DNA of 64,000 nucleotides, from the NCBI GenBank assembly GCA_015680685.1, contig MNCI01010443.1, forward strand, positions 1,031,483-1,095,482, read 5' to 3'. Within the stretch, counting starts at the first letter, position 1. Each line of letters starts with the position of its first letter. Below, one piece after another: positions 47,201 to 59,419 of the stretch. Made by a program: the position numbers and the translations under genes. The notes beneath the pieces are model-generated. The model had not been told where the DNA came from, ran no database searches, and saw only the letters and a list, made by a program, of their open reading frames with translations. This DNA comes from Gnetum montanum (lineage: Eukaryota > Streptophyta > Gnetopsida > Gnetales > Gnetaceae).

Positions 47201-47615
47201 GGAAATCTCTAAAATAAACATATGTGGAAAGATCGAGAAGAGGATAGTTCCATGCATCACATACCGTGATTCATCGGGCGATGACATGGAGGAAATTTCT
47301 CCATGTAACAGGTGTGCCCAAGAAACTCGACAACAAAGATGCCTGTATGTGGCAACCACACAAGAAGTAGTAGACACCCCATAGTTGACAGCTACTCATA
47401 GGTGCAAAGAAATATGCATGGATCGAACTGAGGAAACTCATGTCAACAACCGTGGCATAGACACACTGGAACGTGAGCGTCGCCAACTTCCACCCCTTAA
47501 CTTAAGATCATTAATTGGAAGGAGTTGGGCACTTCTAAGAAATTCAAACAAATGCTCATTACTTCGAATCTCGCCCTTACAACTCAGTCATGGGGGAGAT
47601 GGCCACCTATGCTAA
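44286..47615 (+). pseudogene. gag-pro: Element E: Athila-like gag-protease frame, stops but no frameshift
   Basis: All coding blocks (44286, 44652, 45531, 46389, 46956 and 47385 onward) lie in one frame. Gag N-terminal part at 44286-44700; Ser/His/Arg-rich segment at 44880-45100; gag core at 45180-45700 (IPRFEEGYNADLQNHL, WYRSLE, LHRCPGHGY); coiled, charged segment at 45700-46060; Pro-rich tail at 46200-46640. The protease at about 46890-47250 keeps DSG in LLDSGYRVSLIS and IIMGRAWL. About a dozen in-frame stops, mainly TAG and TGA, occur where CAG or CGA is expected. The frame then reads GIDTLER..., which in element F leads into reverse transcriptase, but here it is joined at about 47548 directly to the sequence that follows integrase (TCAGTCATGGGGGAGATGGC). 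Reverse transcriptase, RNase H and integrase are therefore absent. Confidence 0.88.
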
Positions 47616-49228
47616 CCATATGGGGCCCTCAGTTCTTTTAGGTTTTTGTTTTACATGTTTTTGTTTTACACCATCATTATCCTTTTCTATTTTGTGTGTG
47701 TGTGTGTGTCATCCACCATGTAAGTTCGTCACCCAATAAGTGTTCAAACCGATGGGATGAACTGTTTTCATATTGATTGCTAATGTTTGGTTTTTAACTT
47801 TAATTTCCAATGTTGATACTATGGTATGTCTCTTTTGATATGGCAGGCAATGAGATCACTTCATCCATCCATCCATCAAAGTCTATGGTTTCTCTTGGCT
47901 TGGAAATGTATAGTTCCCTTCCAATAAGAACTTTAACGAACCAGTGATTGGGCATTTCTCAAACTAAGGAAGGACTCAAGGATTGCAAAGGGTGTGACTT
48001 CAAGGGAACTTGGTGCTCTTGTGTTGGTCATTCACTTGGGTGCTTGGATGTTTTCTTCTTGAGTTTTCTTACCGTTCCGATGTTACCCATTCTTTGATAT
48101 CTGAGATAATAAAAATAAAGAAGTCGTTGCATGGTGAGGGCCCCACAAAAAAAAAAAAACCAATGCGAGGACTCAAAGAACACCCCTAAGACGAAATAAA
48201 ATTTGGGCTGCAAGCACTGGTTATGGAACCAAAGTGTTACCTCTAAATAAGGCCCTTCTCACTTCCCATTCTCTCCTTTGTTTCGTCGGAATGGTGGTGG
48301 CTCTTTGAAGATGCATCCTTCTTGTCCAAGTGGCTGGTTTAACCAAATGCATTGATGCGAAGTCACTGGAAGTGGTTGGTTTGAGCCAGAGTTGAAATAA
48401 GATTCGCCAAGTCACATTAATCAGCAAACACACAAGGGGCTGTACACCACCTTGTTCTTGGGTTTCCATTCCACTTCCCTTCTCTCCACCCTTCTCTCCA
48501 CTATTCACCTCATTCCCTGTTGTATCATTAGTGTATATTTTGGTTGATGCATTGTTTTCTTTTTGGTAAATTCTAGCGATTGAGACTTTAACTCTTGTTC
48601 CAAAGGACATTCCCAGAGCCTACAGACTCTTTGAATGTGGGATTGTGAGGGCATTAAGGGCATGAGCCTGCTTTGGGGAGGATCCACTGGCATTCCTATT
48701 TGGAACATTAGTTACCTTATTTTCCTTAACATTTTGCAATTAATTTCATTTTTGTTCATTTCCATCTTGACATCCATTTCACTGATGCCATAGTTGTCCC
48801 TTTTCACCTATCTTTCTTACTCCTCTTCTTTCTCCATTCTAACGCTACCGGAGGTTCACGATTAGTCATGGGGGTACGGGGCCTANTCTGGAGCAAACAC
48901 TTGGAATGGGTAGCGCTGAAGCAGCTATGCAAGGAGTAGAATGGATAATGCGCTTACGGATGGACAACGGAAGGTGCAATCTAGGCGTTGGCAGTAGTAA
49001 GACTCTTCTCTCTTCAACTCTTCTATTCTCTCTCCTCTTTTCTCTCAGCTGCCAAATGTGGCCTGATGTCATTGTAATAAGGTGTTCACCCTTGTTGTCA
49101 TGAACACCAGTTTTGTTAGGTCTTGTAATAATGATCCGTTCACATGTCATCCCGTTAGTTCTATTCCCCTCAATAATCCCATACCTACCTGATATCATTG
49201 TAAGGAACTCGAGGACGAGTTTTCATTT
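47616..49228 (+). other. Element E: 3' untranslated region
   Basis: Matches element F (62880-64000) over more than 1 kb, for example GGCATTTCTCAAACTAAGGAAGG at about 47952 and 63310. Contains (GT)n at 47692-47708, a possible acceptor TTTTGATATGGCAG|G near 47846, and an isolated N at 48886. The sequence after the N (48887-49200) is not matched in the part of F that is visible. The minus-strand frame at 48221-48610 lies on this conserved noncoding stretch and is not called. Confidence 0.65.
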
Positions 49229-49241
49229 AGTCATGGGGGTA
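49229..49241 (+). other. Element E: polypurine tract
   Basis: AGTCATGGGGGTA before the 3' LTR. A second AGTCATGGGGGTA lies at 48864-48876, just left of the N. Confidence 0.75.
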
Positions 49242-50314
49242 TGATGAGACGTGATATGCACTGAGCCGCAATATCGCATCCCCCACGATATCGCGTACGC
49301 GATATCGCATCGTCCCCTGCGATATCGTGTACGCGATATCGCGGTCCGCCACCATATCTATAAATAAGAGGCAACACTCCCTTCATTTTCCAATCCTAGC
49401 TAGAAGTAGCGAAGCTTTGGCAGTTTGAACACTCCAGAGTTAGATTAATTTCCCATGTGCCCGCAGTAGGAGTCCTAGAGTGAACGGCTCTTTATTCGAG
49501 TAACTTTGTAACTTGAACACAAGTTGTGTACGGAAAGAAAGACGAACTTGATTGGATAAACCTTGTAGTACATGGTTTTATTACATTGTTATTTATTGCT
49601 TTCCTAATGTGCACGAGTACGACTTGTTTACGAGCATCTACGAATGTGTACGGCTAGTCAAGGAATCGGCTGCTCATCGCAACGCATGAGTATGACTTGA
49701 TTACGAGCATTGGCTGCTTGGTAACCCAGTAGTGTATTCCAGGATCTGTGCTTGGTAATCCCAGTGGTAGTCGAATGTGTACGACTAGTTAAGGAATTGG
49801 CTACTCATTGCTAGGCTAGAACGTGTGATAAGTATGACTTGGTTACGAGCACTCATGGTTGTGTACGGCTAGCCAAGGAATCGGCTGCTTATCACACTTA
49901 GGCTAAATAGGTGCCTCAGTACGACCACTTCAAGCACTTGCATTACGTGTGGTGATCCCAGTAACGATTAGCGTTTGGCAGCCACAGTTGCATAGTTCAG
50001 GGTATGTCCAGTAAGTGGGAACAGATGCTGATGCTAGTTAATTTAGACTTAGGACATTAGTTAGAGTTATTTAGTTTCTCAACCCTTTCCCTAATAGCTT
50101 AGGAGATAAACTGAAAACTACCAAAAAAATCATATACCTCAGAACTTCTTAACCATACACCATGACACATACAAGCAAGCCTGGGAAGACAATGAACGAT
50201 TAACCCCAAGTGTTTCTTGTGGCGTTAAGGCATTTAGTCTGCGAAGTTCGACCGGAACACATGTGCACGCTCGTATTCATATGGTTGAGTGTAGGGGTAC
50301 CTCGCCACTCATCA
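49242..50314 (+). repeat. Element E: 3' LTR, 1073 bp
   Basis: Starts TGATGAGACGTGATATGCAC, ends CGCCACTCATCA; TATAAATA at 49359-49366. Shorter than the 5' copy by about 30 bp in the GCGATATCGC palindrome tract, otherwise very similar. Confidence 0.94.
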
Positions 50315-50319
50315 ACATT
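50315..50319 (+). other. Target-site duplication of element E, right copy
   Basis: ACATT against ACGTT on the left side. Confidence 0.85.
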
Positions 50320-51138
50320 GATCACAGTTCGCTGTCTTCCCACTTGGACTAGTATTTGCTTTGTCACATATGGTTTAGTCCAGAGTGACGAGTATGATGT
50401 GATCCTAAACTAGTGCTACTCCTAAAGACAATGGAAAATAATCTTGATTAAAATAATAAGCAATAGGAAATGGAATCTAAGCTAGCCTAAGTGTGATGAG
50501 CATTTGTTCCTTAATCATCTGTACACATCTTGGACCTCATGCATGACTACTACTAGGATTACCAAGCATAGATCCTAGGTACGCTACTAGGTTACCAAGT
50601 AGTCACACTTAAATGCTCATGATTAAGTCATACTCATTCCGCTTTTAACAATAGGAATAATAAATGATGATAAAGAAATATTAACTAAGAAAATAATAAA
50701 TAACAATAACAATTAAAAATAAGTGAGTGCTGCAATGATGAAGTAATCTCGATCTTTATTTCCGGTCATGTGCACATCCAAGTACGTCACACTTGAATAA
50801 AGGTGTTGTACAATTGCAAGCCTTACACTACAGGCATGCACTAGGAAAATATTCTAACTCTTGCATAAATAAATAGCAAGAGCTTCACTGCAACTAAAAA
50901 AAAGGTACCTAAGTTTGGTGGAATCACACTTATTTATAGGCTACAAATAGACTTTGTGTAAATGGGGCCGCATCGATGCATGGGTGGATGTGTCAACAAG
51001 ACCACATCAACGTGGCCTAGTTAATGCAGCCCTGATATTGGGGGTCTAATAATAGGGCTCTGATATTGGGACTCATCAAATAATAGGGCTCCGATAATAG
51101 GGCTTCAAAAACTGGGCCTAACAGACCATGACTCATCA
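50320..51138 (-). repeat. Element D: 3' LTR, right part
   Basis: Aligns with 55430-56293; on the minus strand the LTR starts TGATGAGTCATGG at 51138. A polypurine-like CATCATGGGTGTA (minus) lies just to its right at 51139-51151. A TATA sequence is present near 50934. Confidence 0.9.
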
Positions 51139-53130
51139 TACACCCATGATGGAATAACAACTCGTCTTTGAGTCAAAGAAAGTGAGGAACAAGTTTAATT
51201 GATTACAGAGTGGATAGGTATGGGATTATTGACTGACTAGGAATTTATTCATGTCGCAGTGGAGGATTAAACAGAATTTGGACATAGACACAAAAGACAA
51301 AACTTGTGGAACTCATGGGGTTCCTGGTAGTGGTGGATCCTCCATGGGTGTCTTTCCTTTGTTCTATGTGCCAGGCTTCTAAGATTCATACCATTGCAGA
51401 AGCACCTGACATTTCTTCTCTTCTATCCATGGATTATGAGCTATCCATACTGATGTTCCAATGTTTGATGGAGTTAGCACTTTCCATGGACATGGTAGAT
51501 ATGGGAACACTTGATTGGCCTTGACATGCATGCCAAAAATAGTCATCATTCCTCTTCATAGGCTTAGGCCCTAACCTCTCCTCCTTCTACTTGGCTAGCT
51601 TGTGTAGTGACAGGAGGTCCTTGATGGATGCTGAATGATTGTGCCTCCTACTCCGCATGTTCTACATGAGGTCCTTGGCTTTTGCCTCCCCCTAGGCATT
51701 TAATTGCGCCTTGAGAAGGTCCTCCTTGTTATCCTCTTTTTAGGGCCATCTATAATCACACAAAGATCAATTGTTAGTAAGGTTATTGAAGGAAGTTCAA
51801 TTATTTCATACCTTACTTATTGCCTTAAGTAATTGTTGAATTCTTTGCTTAGTATGATTTTAGAGTTAGAAATTTTTTCAAGGAAGTTGCCCTAAAAGTT
51901 TAATGTTGGGCCTAGTTTGTTTAGGTGACACATCAAAGGACATGTACTAGTTTTGATGAACATTTGATAAAATGATGATAAAGGAAAGAATATATTTGGC
52001 AATGAAGTACTTGGAGGGTATAAAATGATGTAGTGGTGTGTAACAAGTATAAATTACAAAAGTCACGCAAGTGGGTCCTCCCCAAAGCAGGTTCCAACTT
52101 CTAATGCCCTTGCGTAACCACACCTTAAAATGTCTGTAGAAAGGTTAAATGTAATCTATACTGATGCAACAAAACACACACATGTAGATACCACCATGAT
52201 GAGGTATGAATTCAATGCCACATAAGACATGAGTCACAAATACATGAACAGTGAGATGGGATGAATCAGAGAAGGGATTGCAGAGATTGGGACATGAGGT
52301 AACTGACTTAGGGCACAATGAATCTTGAGTGTAGGGCATGATTAATGTGTCATTAGCCCATCGCTCTAAAATCAAGATCAAGTCCATTCCTCTGATCAGT
52401 GATATCACATTGTTTTTTCCCAATTATAGAAAACAATAAGAACACCATGACAGCAAGGTGTACGATCACTTGGCATTTTGTTCAAGGGAGAAATGATTTG
52501 GAATTACTTTGCAGCACTTTGATCTTGATCTTTTCTTTTATCTTCTTCTCTTTTTTTTTCTGTGTGGCCGCTTTGGCACACTCTTCTTGCTCTCTTTTTT
52601 TTTTTGAATGTTTAATCTAGAGAAGCTGCCTACCTTTAGGCATGGATGCATGTCTTTCTAGTGGGACCCCCTAGAATAACATTGGTTTTCCTTGATTGAG
52701 TGCCTTTTGATTACCCTTCCTTCCATTTTTCGTTAGATCTACAAGGATCTTAGTACAACCAAACTGCATGATAGCACCTAAAGGTGTCACCAAGGAGAAT
52801 CCACAAGTCCCCTTGACATCACACCCTGGCCATTCCCTCTTAGTCCATCATTTTTCACTCTGGGCATAATGAGCACAAAATTACTTTTAAGTTTCATGAT
52901 GACAAGAATATCATCGCACCCAAAGTAAAACCTCTTATTAATAGAATGGTTGGGTGGATGTGGTGGGTTTGCTATCCAAATAATTAATTACCTGAGACTT
53001 GATAGCATGGAAAAACACCTCAACCAATGAGTCACATGAGTGCTTTATTCATATATGAGATTACTCATAAAAAGGTAAAAAGACAAAAAGATAAAACAAT
53101 AAATTAAAAGGTGAAAAAATGGAAAAAAAA
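51139..53130 (-). other. Element D: 3' internal region, no coding seen
   Basis: No reverse transcriptase or integrase homology on either strand. GGACCCACTTGCGTGAC and CCTGCTTTGGGGAGGA-like sequence (minus, about 52060-52095) matches 48655-48680 of E, so this is the shared 3' region. Long T and A runs (52545-52605, 53060-53160) are present. Confidence 0.6.
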
Positions 53131-55181
53131 AGTTGAAAAATCAAAGAAACAGAAAAATATTTATTAATTCTATGTTGTTAGAATGGAGGATACCCCCCAT
53201 GGCAAAACAGTTAAGCATGGCTAGAATTAAAAAATGGAAGGTTAGGATCTTTGCATGTTGGAAATATTGGGACCTGGTCATACTTACCCCATTCGGGTTC
53301 ACACACTTGATTAGAGTTGACATAGTTGGGCAAGTTATAAGATGTGGTTAATTTATAAGGAGTTGACCCACTATTGTACTTATGACTGTAAGATGGTATG
53401 CAAGGATCAACATGTCTCCCCATGTGGAAATATTCATTGGGCCCCATGGTTGTTGGAGTATTGAGTGGTGATCTTGATAAGGTAACATGAGGCGTTGGGT
53501 TTGAAGAGGAAGATGCACCACAGTGTTGGATTTGTGTTGAGTTGGCAAATGCAGTGGTTTCTAAACTATGGTGTCCTTTTCGATGGTCACGTCTAAAGAA
53601 GGGATGCCTTTGATGTTGTGAAGGACCTCCACTACTGCTGACAATAGCAACACAATTAACGTTTGTGGGTTGGTGCTATGGTGTAAAATATTCTGACATA
53701 CCTGGCGGTGATGTAGAAGGGGATGAAGTATGAGAATATTGAGGTTGAGGAGAAGTGTAAGGCACATGAGGTGGTGATCTTGTTGGAGAGGACATGGGTG
53801 GATAGTACTCGGGAGAATGATAATAATGAGGTGAGGTAGAGGATGATACTCTTGTTGGAGAAACAAGGTGTTGAACATAATAAGCATTTGGCATTGGGAC
53901 ATATGAAGGGTATGGTCTAGTTGGTAGTGGCCTCCCCCAGGACTGAGGTTTTTGCCACTATGGTTGAACCTAATATTTCTGTACAAAATCTGGATGTAAC
54001 ATTCCTCCTTAATGCTCATGTAAATGTGACAAAACTAGACATTGGCCTTTGGGGTGATCTTACAAATAGATGTTACATTGATATGTGAAATTGGTAGTTG
54101 AGTTCTTATTCTTATTATCTTCTATTCTTTGTTTCAATTGTTGTGTGGTGTCTTTTCCTATTTCTTGATTTGGCATAGTTCTTCCTCTAATAATTTTGGC
54201 ATATTCTCCACATCTTTCATGTACCAAGTCCATCATCTTATTAATCTTTACCTCAATTTCATCTAGTGATTGTAGGATTGGCAAAGATTATTCCACCTCC
54301 TTGAAGTGAGTGGATTTCTCCTCTTCATGATCATGGACCCTTGTTAAGTTTTGAATTTGATCCTATTGAGAACTTTCAACATTCTCCCATTTGGCTATTT
54401 CTCCTTCTTCTCTTACTACCTGCTTAATAAGCTCTTGTAATTTATGGGTTCATAGCTCATATAGTTGACCTCAGACGTACATCCCTAGGATCTCCCTTGT
54501 TTCATTATGGAGCCCATCTATGATATGGTACATTAGCCTTTCCTCGAAGAAACCATGACCTAGGTAGCTATTTAACAGTGCATAATATCTTTCTAAGGCC
54601 ATGTCCAAGGGTTCATATAGCACTTGTTTCCATTCTTGTATTTGTCTCCTCAAGGCTGACACTCTCGCATAGGTTTGATATCTTTCGTTGAAAATTTCTA
54701 ACATTGTTGGCCAATGTCGAATTGATTTGGGTTTTAACGACCTATACCATACTTTTTCTTGGTCAACGAGTGTCAGAGGAAAGAGCTTAAGTTTTTTCCA
54801 TCCATTATCAATGTCATTCCATGCACAGGAATCATGGAATGCTTGTAGATGATGTTGGGGATCTAGATCATAGCCTCCCGAAAACTTAGGAAAGTTGTAT
54901 AAGTCAAGCCTGGGTAGACAGCTTTCCTTACAATGCCTATGGGGTATTTGAATAGCCTCTTGTATTTTTGTTAAGCTTGTAGTGGCTAGTAGGGGTTCAT
55001 CATCACTAGGTATGTTATGCAATTGTGAGTTGGGATGATGTTGTTTGTGTTGATGCTCATCGGAGACCCCTACATCAAATTGGGTATTCCAAACTTCATC
55101 TTCATTATCATATAATTTGTTGGTTCCCCAATGAGTTTCCCTACGAGTTGTTGTGTTGTCATGGTCTTGTGAGAGAGACAT
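53131..55181 (-). pseudogene. gag: Element D: Athila-like gag, no protease or pol
   Basis: ATG at 55181. The long frame to 54471 carries the gag core: PRLDLYNFPKFSGG, AFHDSCAWNDID, KVWYRSLKP, FNERYQTYARVSALRRQI and GHGFFEERLMYHIIDGLHNE, aligning with E at 45180-45660. Next come a Lys/Glu-rich part (54284-54060) and a Pro/Ser/Tyr-rich tail (54019-53561, with PPMSSPTRSPPHVPYTSP) like that of E. Sequence to about 53140 reads as tail with stops. No DSG protease follows. The element could at most supply gag. Confidence 0.82.
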
Positions 55182-55300
55182 TCTTGTGAATCATGTGTGA
55201 CTTAATTGAATTTAATTTAATTTTTTTTCTAAAGGATATATCGTTAATACTTGTTATAGCGATCTTGTATGATATAACTAATCTAGATAACTAGCACCAT

Positions 55301-55318
55301 CCCTGGCAATAGCACCAA
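55301..55318 (-). other. Element D: primer-binding site, tRNA-Asp type
   Basis: The minus strand after the LTR reads TTGGTGCTATTGCCAGGG, a decayed form of the tRNA-Asp site seen in E. Confidence 0.8.
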
Positions 55319-56293
55319 TGATGAGTGGCAAGGTACCCCTCTAGTTAACCATATGAATATGATCATTCACGCATGATCTAGTTGAACTCTATGGATAGGC
55401 TAGATGTGGTATCTAGATAGTTACATGTTGATTGCAGTTCACTATCTTCCCACTTGGACTAGTATTTTCTTTTTCACATATGGTTTAGTCCATAGTGAGG
55501 TGTATGATGTGATCCTAAACTAGTGCTACTCCTAGAGACAATGGAAAATAATCTTGATTAAACTAATAAGCAATAGGAAATGAAGTCTAATCTAGCCTAA
55601 GTGCCATGAGCATTCGTTCCTTAATCATCCATACACATCTTGGACCTCGTGCACGACTACTACTAGGATTACCAAGCGTAGATCCTAGGTACGCTACTGG
55701 GTTACCAAGTAGTCATACTTAAATGCTCATGATTAAGTTGTACTCATTCTGCATTTAATAACAGGAATAATAAATGATGATAAAGAAATACTAACTAAGA
55801 AAATAATAAATAACAATAACAATTAAAAAATTAAAACTAAGTGAGTGCTACAATGATGAAGTAATCTTGATCTTTATTTTTGGTCATGTGCACGTCCAAG
55901 TATGTCACACTTAAATAAAGGTGTCGTACAATTACAAGCATCACACTATAGGCATGCACTAGGAAAATATTCTAACTCTCACATAAACAAACTGCAAGAG
56001 CTTCGCTACAACTGACAAAAAGGTACCTAAGTGTGGCGGAAGCACACTTATTTATAGGCTAAAAATAGACTTTGCATAAACGGGGCTGCATTGATGCATG
56101 GGTGGATGCGTCGAAGGGGCTGCATCAACCTGGCCACATATACGGGGCCCCATATACATGACCTAGTTAATGTAGCCCCGACATCGAGACTCATCAGATA
56201 CTGATAACAGGGCTCTAATAACTGAACTCATCAGATAACAGGGCTCCAATAATAGGGCTCCAATAACTGGGCCTAACAAACCATGACTTATTA
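55319..56293 (-). repeat. Element D: 5' LTR, 975 bp
   Basis: Ends TGATGAGTGGCAAGG at 55319 and starts, on the minus strand, near TAATAAGTCATGG at 56293, where the sister LTR has TGATGAGTCATGG. A minus-strand TATAAATA lies at 56049-56056. Confidence 0.9.
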
Positions 56294-56321
56294 GAAACTA
56301 AAGAGAAAAACGGTATCACCA

Positions 56322-56341
56322 TATTTCTAGCGCTAGAAAAC
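56322..56341 (-). other. Element C2: degenerate primer-binding site
   Basis: The plus strand ATTTCTAGCGCTAG corresponds to a decayed reverse complement of TTGGCGCTAGAAGG seen in A and B, directly before the LTR end. It places element D between this site and C2 gag. Confidence 0.65.
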
Positions 56342-58115
56342 TATGGCAACCAAAAATGTCAATGGCTAGAACATTGAGGGGTTCATGGGCACATAGTCCT
56401 AACCCTACATTTGCAGGAGGGCCTACTGGAGGTGAATATGGGGTATCCTAAATGATCTTGTCAATCAAATAGGGACTTATTGAATGCAACCAGGGTGTAG
56501 CATGGTTAGCTGCAATGCTAAGGGAAAATTATGCTTAGTGTTTATGTGGTGTTAATGAGGGTGAGCATAGTCAAGGGTTTCAGTAAGAAATGGAGGTATC
56601 AACATGTTGGAACCACTACCCATGTGTGATTATGCATTAAAAAAATAGAAAATATGAGTAAAATGATAAAGATCTAATGAAAGGGCAAGAGAGAATGAAA
56701 TACCATCCCAAATGGGGTTGAGCATAGTTAACTCCAAAATGGGTGAGAAGGTACATGGTATATAATAGGTGCAATGAACAACATAGTCATAGTGGGAGTG
56801 TCTAGCCACAAAGACTAGCATTTCACCATGGTGTTTGTGCCTATTGGGCTAGCTATCACGATGTGTAGTGGGCTACAGTGTCTTGCAGTCATATGCAACT
56901 TTGCCTCTCTTTGGTTCGCTAGTGTGCCTTTGGTTTTTTGTTTGTCCAAAATGCCAAAATGCTCAAATTTTTCAACCTACCTTAATTTTTTTCAATCCCT
57001 AAAATGTTGAGGGCAAGAGTAATTATAGGGTTAGGTTTAGCATGAAATGTAGAGTGACTACCACATGGCAGAGGGGATGATTGGAGCTATGTTGTCATCC
57101 AACTATGCTCTCTACTAAGGTTAGTAGTGTTATGCTCTGTTGTACTCTACCGGACTCTATGAGGCTAAGAGATTATTACTATGCTACGAAGTGCATGTAT
57201 ATGTGCCAAAAGGACTACAATGTGCTTGGAAAAAAGTAACTTTCGAGACTATGCTCTCCACTATCTTACATGGGGTTGAGTGTAGTTATAATTTAGGGAC
57301 AAAAAGGGGATAAAAATGAATTTTTCTAACCATGCTTGTCAAATGTGAGTTGGAGCTAAGTTGAATACCGATGCTACATCGTGGAGGTCTCTAGAGGCTA
57401 TTCTAGCTAACTACGCTTGACTACACTTTGGACTAGGGGAGAGCATAGTCCCATACTTAGAAAAACTTTTGCAAAAAATGGTTGTGTTGACTACACTCTC
57501 CATGGGAGGCTAACTCTGTTCTTGACTGGGGGTGAGCATAGTCCCAACACTTGTCAAAACTTATAAAAACTAACTTCTAGTTGACTATGCTTGACTACAC
57601 TTTAGGCTAGTGGAGAGCGTAGTCTCAACACTTAGAAAAAATATGCAAGAAACTATGCCTTCATGCTAACTATGCTTGACTATGCTCTGGGGTAGTGGAG
57701 AGTGTAGTCTCAGCACTTTGAAAATTTTGCAAAAATTGCACCTTCATGCTAACTATGCTTGCCTATGCTCTAGGGAAATGGAGAGCATACTCTTAACACT
57801 TAAGAAATTATGCTTGCCTATGCTAGCTTGACACTTAGAGAAATTTGCAAAACTAGCTTTTGTATTGACTACACTCTCCATGAGAGGCTAACTACACTTT
57901 GGGGTAGTGAAGAGTGTAGTTCAAACACTTAGAAATAATTTGCAAAAAAGAAAACTAGTTTTTAAGTTGACTATGCTCTCCATTTGGTTGACTATGCTTT
58001 GGGGCAGTCAAGAGCATAGTCCCAGCACTTTGAAAAATTTACAAAAACTAGCCTTGTGCTGACACTTAGAAAAATTTGTCATCGAGACTCTGTAGTCCAA
58101 ATTTGGTGGTGTTTC
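56342..58115 (-). repeat. Element C2: 5' LTR, about 1.77 kb, with hairpin repeats
   Basis: Its end (TATGGCAACCAAAAATGTCA..GGCTAGAAC) matches the inverted end of the C1 LTR and its start (TGAAACACCACCAAATTTGG, minus, at 58115) matches the other C LTRs. The U3 half (57060-58060) repeats a unit of about 90-120 bp with GACTATGCTCT...AGTGGAGAGCATAGTC, self-complementary across the unit. Confidence 0.82.
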
Positions 58116-58468
58116 AATTCAATTAACAAAGGCAAAGGTAAATGAATCCCTCCAACAACTCCAGTAAGGCAGAGAAGTTTAGCAACCCATCATTGATGGG
58201 ATAGATTCCTACAACAAAGTGGAAATCTACATGAAGGAGTTGCAGATCAAGGAGATGATGGAGTACATGGATCTTTCCAATCTTCATTACATAAACCTAG
58301 CCATGTTGACTCTTGAATGGTTGTGTTCTGAATTATAGAAGCAGGTGGCCAGCTCGCACTTATTGTACAAGGCTGAGTTCAAGAACCACAAGGAAACCAA
58401 GGACAAGCCTATGGTGGCTAACACTAAACTCAAGGTTCTTAAGGCACAATTCACGGATCAATGATTAA
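58116..58468 (+). pseudogene. Unidentified coding relic between C2 and F
   Basis: One plus frame of about 110 codons with three or four stops: ..IDSYNKVEIYMKEL..MMEYMDLSNLHYINLAMLTLEW then FKNHKETKDKPMVANTKLKVLKAQF. Charged and probably helical. No family recognised; it may be host sequence or another element. It is the only stretch longer than 300 bases not assigned to an LTR element. Confidence 0.35.
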
Positions 58469-59275
58469 TGATGAACCACGATATTGCGTATGCGATATCA
58501 TGTACATGATATCACATCCACCACGCTATATCGCATCCTACCTCATCTTCTATAAATAAGAGGAGGTGTCCTTGGTTCCCATACATTAGATTTATATCCT
58601 TAGCCAAAATCTTGTAGTTTTTTCATTCCAAAATTAGAATTATTTCTGTGTGCCCACAGTAGGAGTCATAGAGTGAACGGATCTTTATTCAAGAAATTTG
58701 TACTTGAGCACAATTTTGTGTATGGCAATAAAGATGAACTTTATGATAAACCTTGTAGCATACAGATTAAGTTAATTAGTAATTAATTATTGTTTAATGC
58801 TTTCCTAGTTAATTAATATATCTCTCAACCTTCAACCCCCTTAGTTAAATACACTCAGTACGACCGCTTCAAGCATGCATGTAGCACTTGGTAACCTAGT
58901 AACGATTAGCATTTGGTAATCCCAGCAACGTCGCACTAGTTCTAGATGTGTACAGCAAGTGGGAATGGATACTGGTGTTAGGAACATTCAAAAAATAGTT
59001 AATGAATAGTTAATGTAAGTTAGCCACTTAATTCTCTTTTCCTCTCCTTTATTAGCAGAAGACATAAAAAATACAAAAGTTATAAAAATCATATACCTCA
59101 AGCTTACTTAACCATACAACCGTGATAATACAAGTAAGTTTGGGAAGACAACGATTGGTTAACCCTGAGTGTTCCATTAAGGTGCATAAGCACTTGGTCC
59201 TTGGAGTTCGACCAAATCATGCATGAAATGCTCGTATTCATATGGTTGATTGTAGGGGTACTTCGTCACTCATCA
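58469..59275 (+). repeat. Element F: 5' LTR, 807 bp
   Basis: Starts TGATGAACCACGATATTGCG, ends ..TCACTCATCA. TATAAATA at 58551-58558. Related to the E LTR but with fewer GATATC palindromes and only one of the U5 repeats (58855-58940). The 3' LTR is outside the window. Confidence 0.9.
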
Positions 59276-59276
59276 T

Positions 59277-59294
59277 TGGCACCGTTGTCAGGGA
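59277..59294 (+). other. Element F: primer-binding site, tRNA-Asp type
   Basis: TGGCACCGTTGTCAGGGA, three differences from the perfect tRNA-Asp complement, all G to A or C to T. Confidence 0.85.
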
Positions 59295-59419
59295 CTTAGT
59301 TGTTTGTACACTACGTAGAACATAAGAAATCAATCATATTGTTGGAACATTAGAACAAACCATTAGGGTTAATCAAAGAAAGATGAGACAATAGTGCATT
59401 GCACACTAAACAAGATAAG

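Noticed and set aside
48221-48610. 129-codon minus-strand frame in the 3' region of E
   Set aside because: No family resemblance; the frame is not maintained in the matching part of F and it overlaps conserved noncoding sequence. Not accepted as an env or antisense gene.
42928-56298. Target duplication for element D (GAGAT left, GAAAC right)
   Set aside because: Three of five positions agree; the two differences could be transitions, but the evidence is too weak to call.
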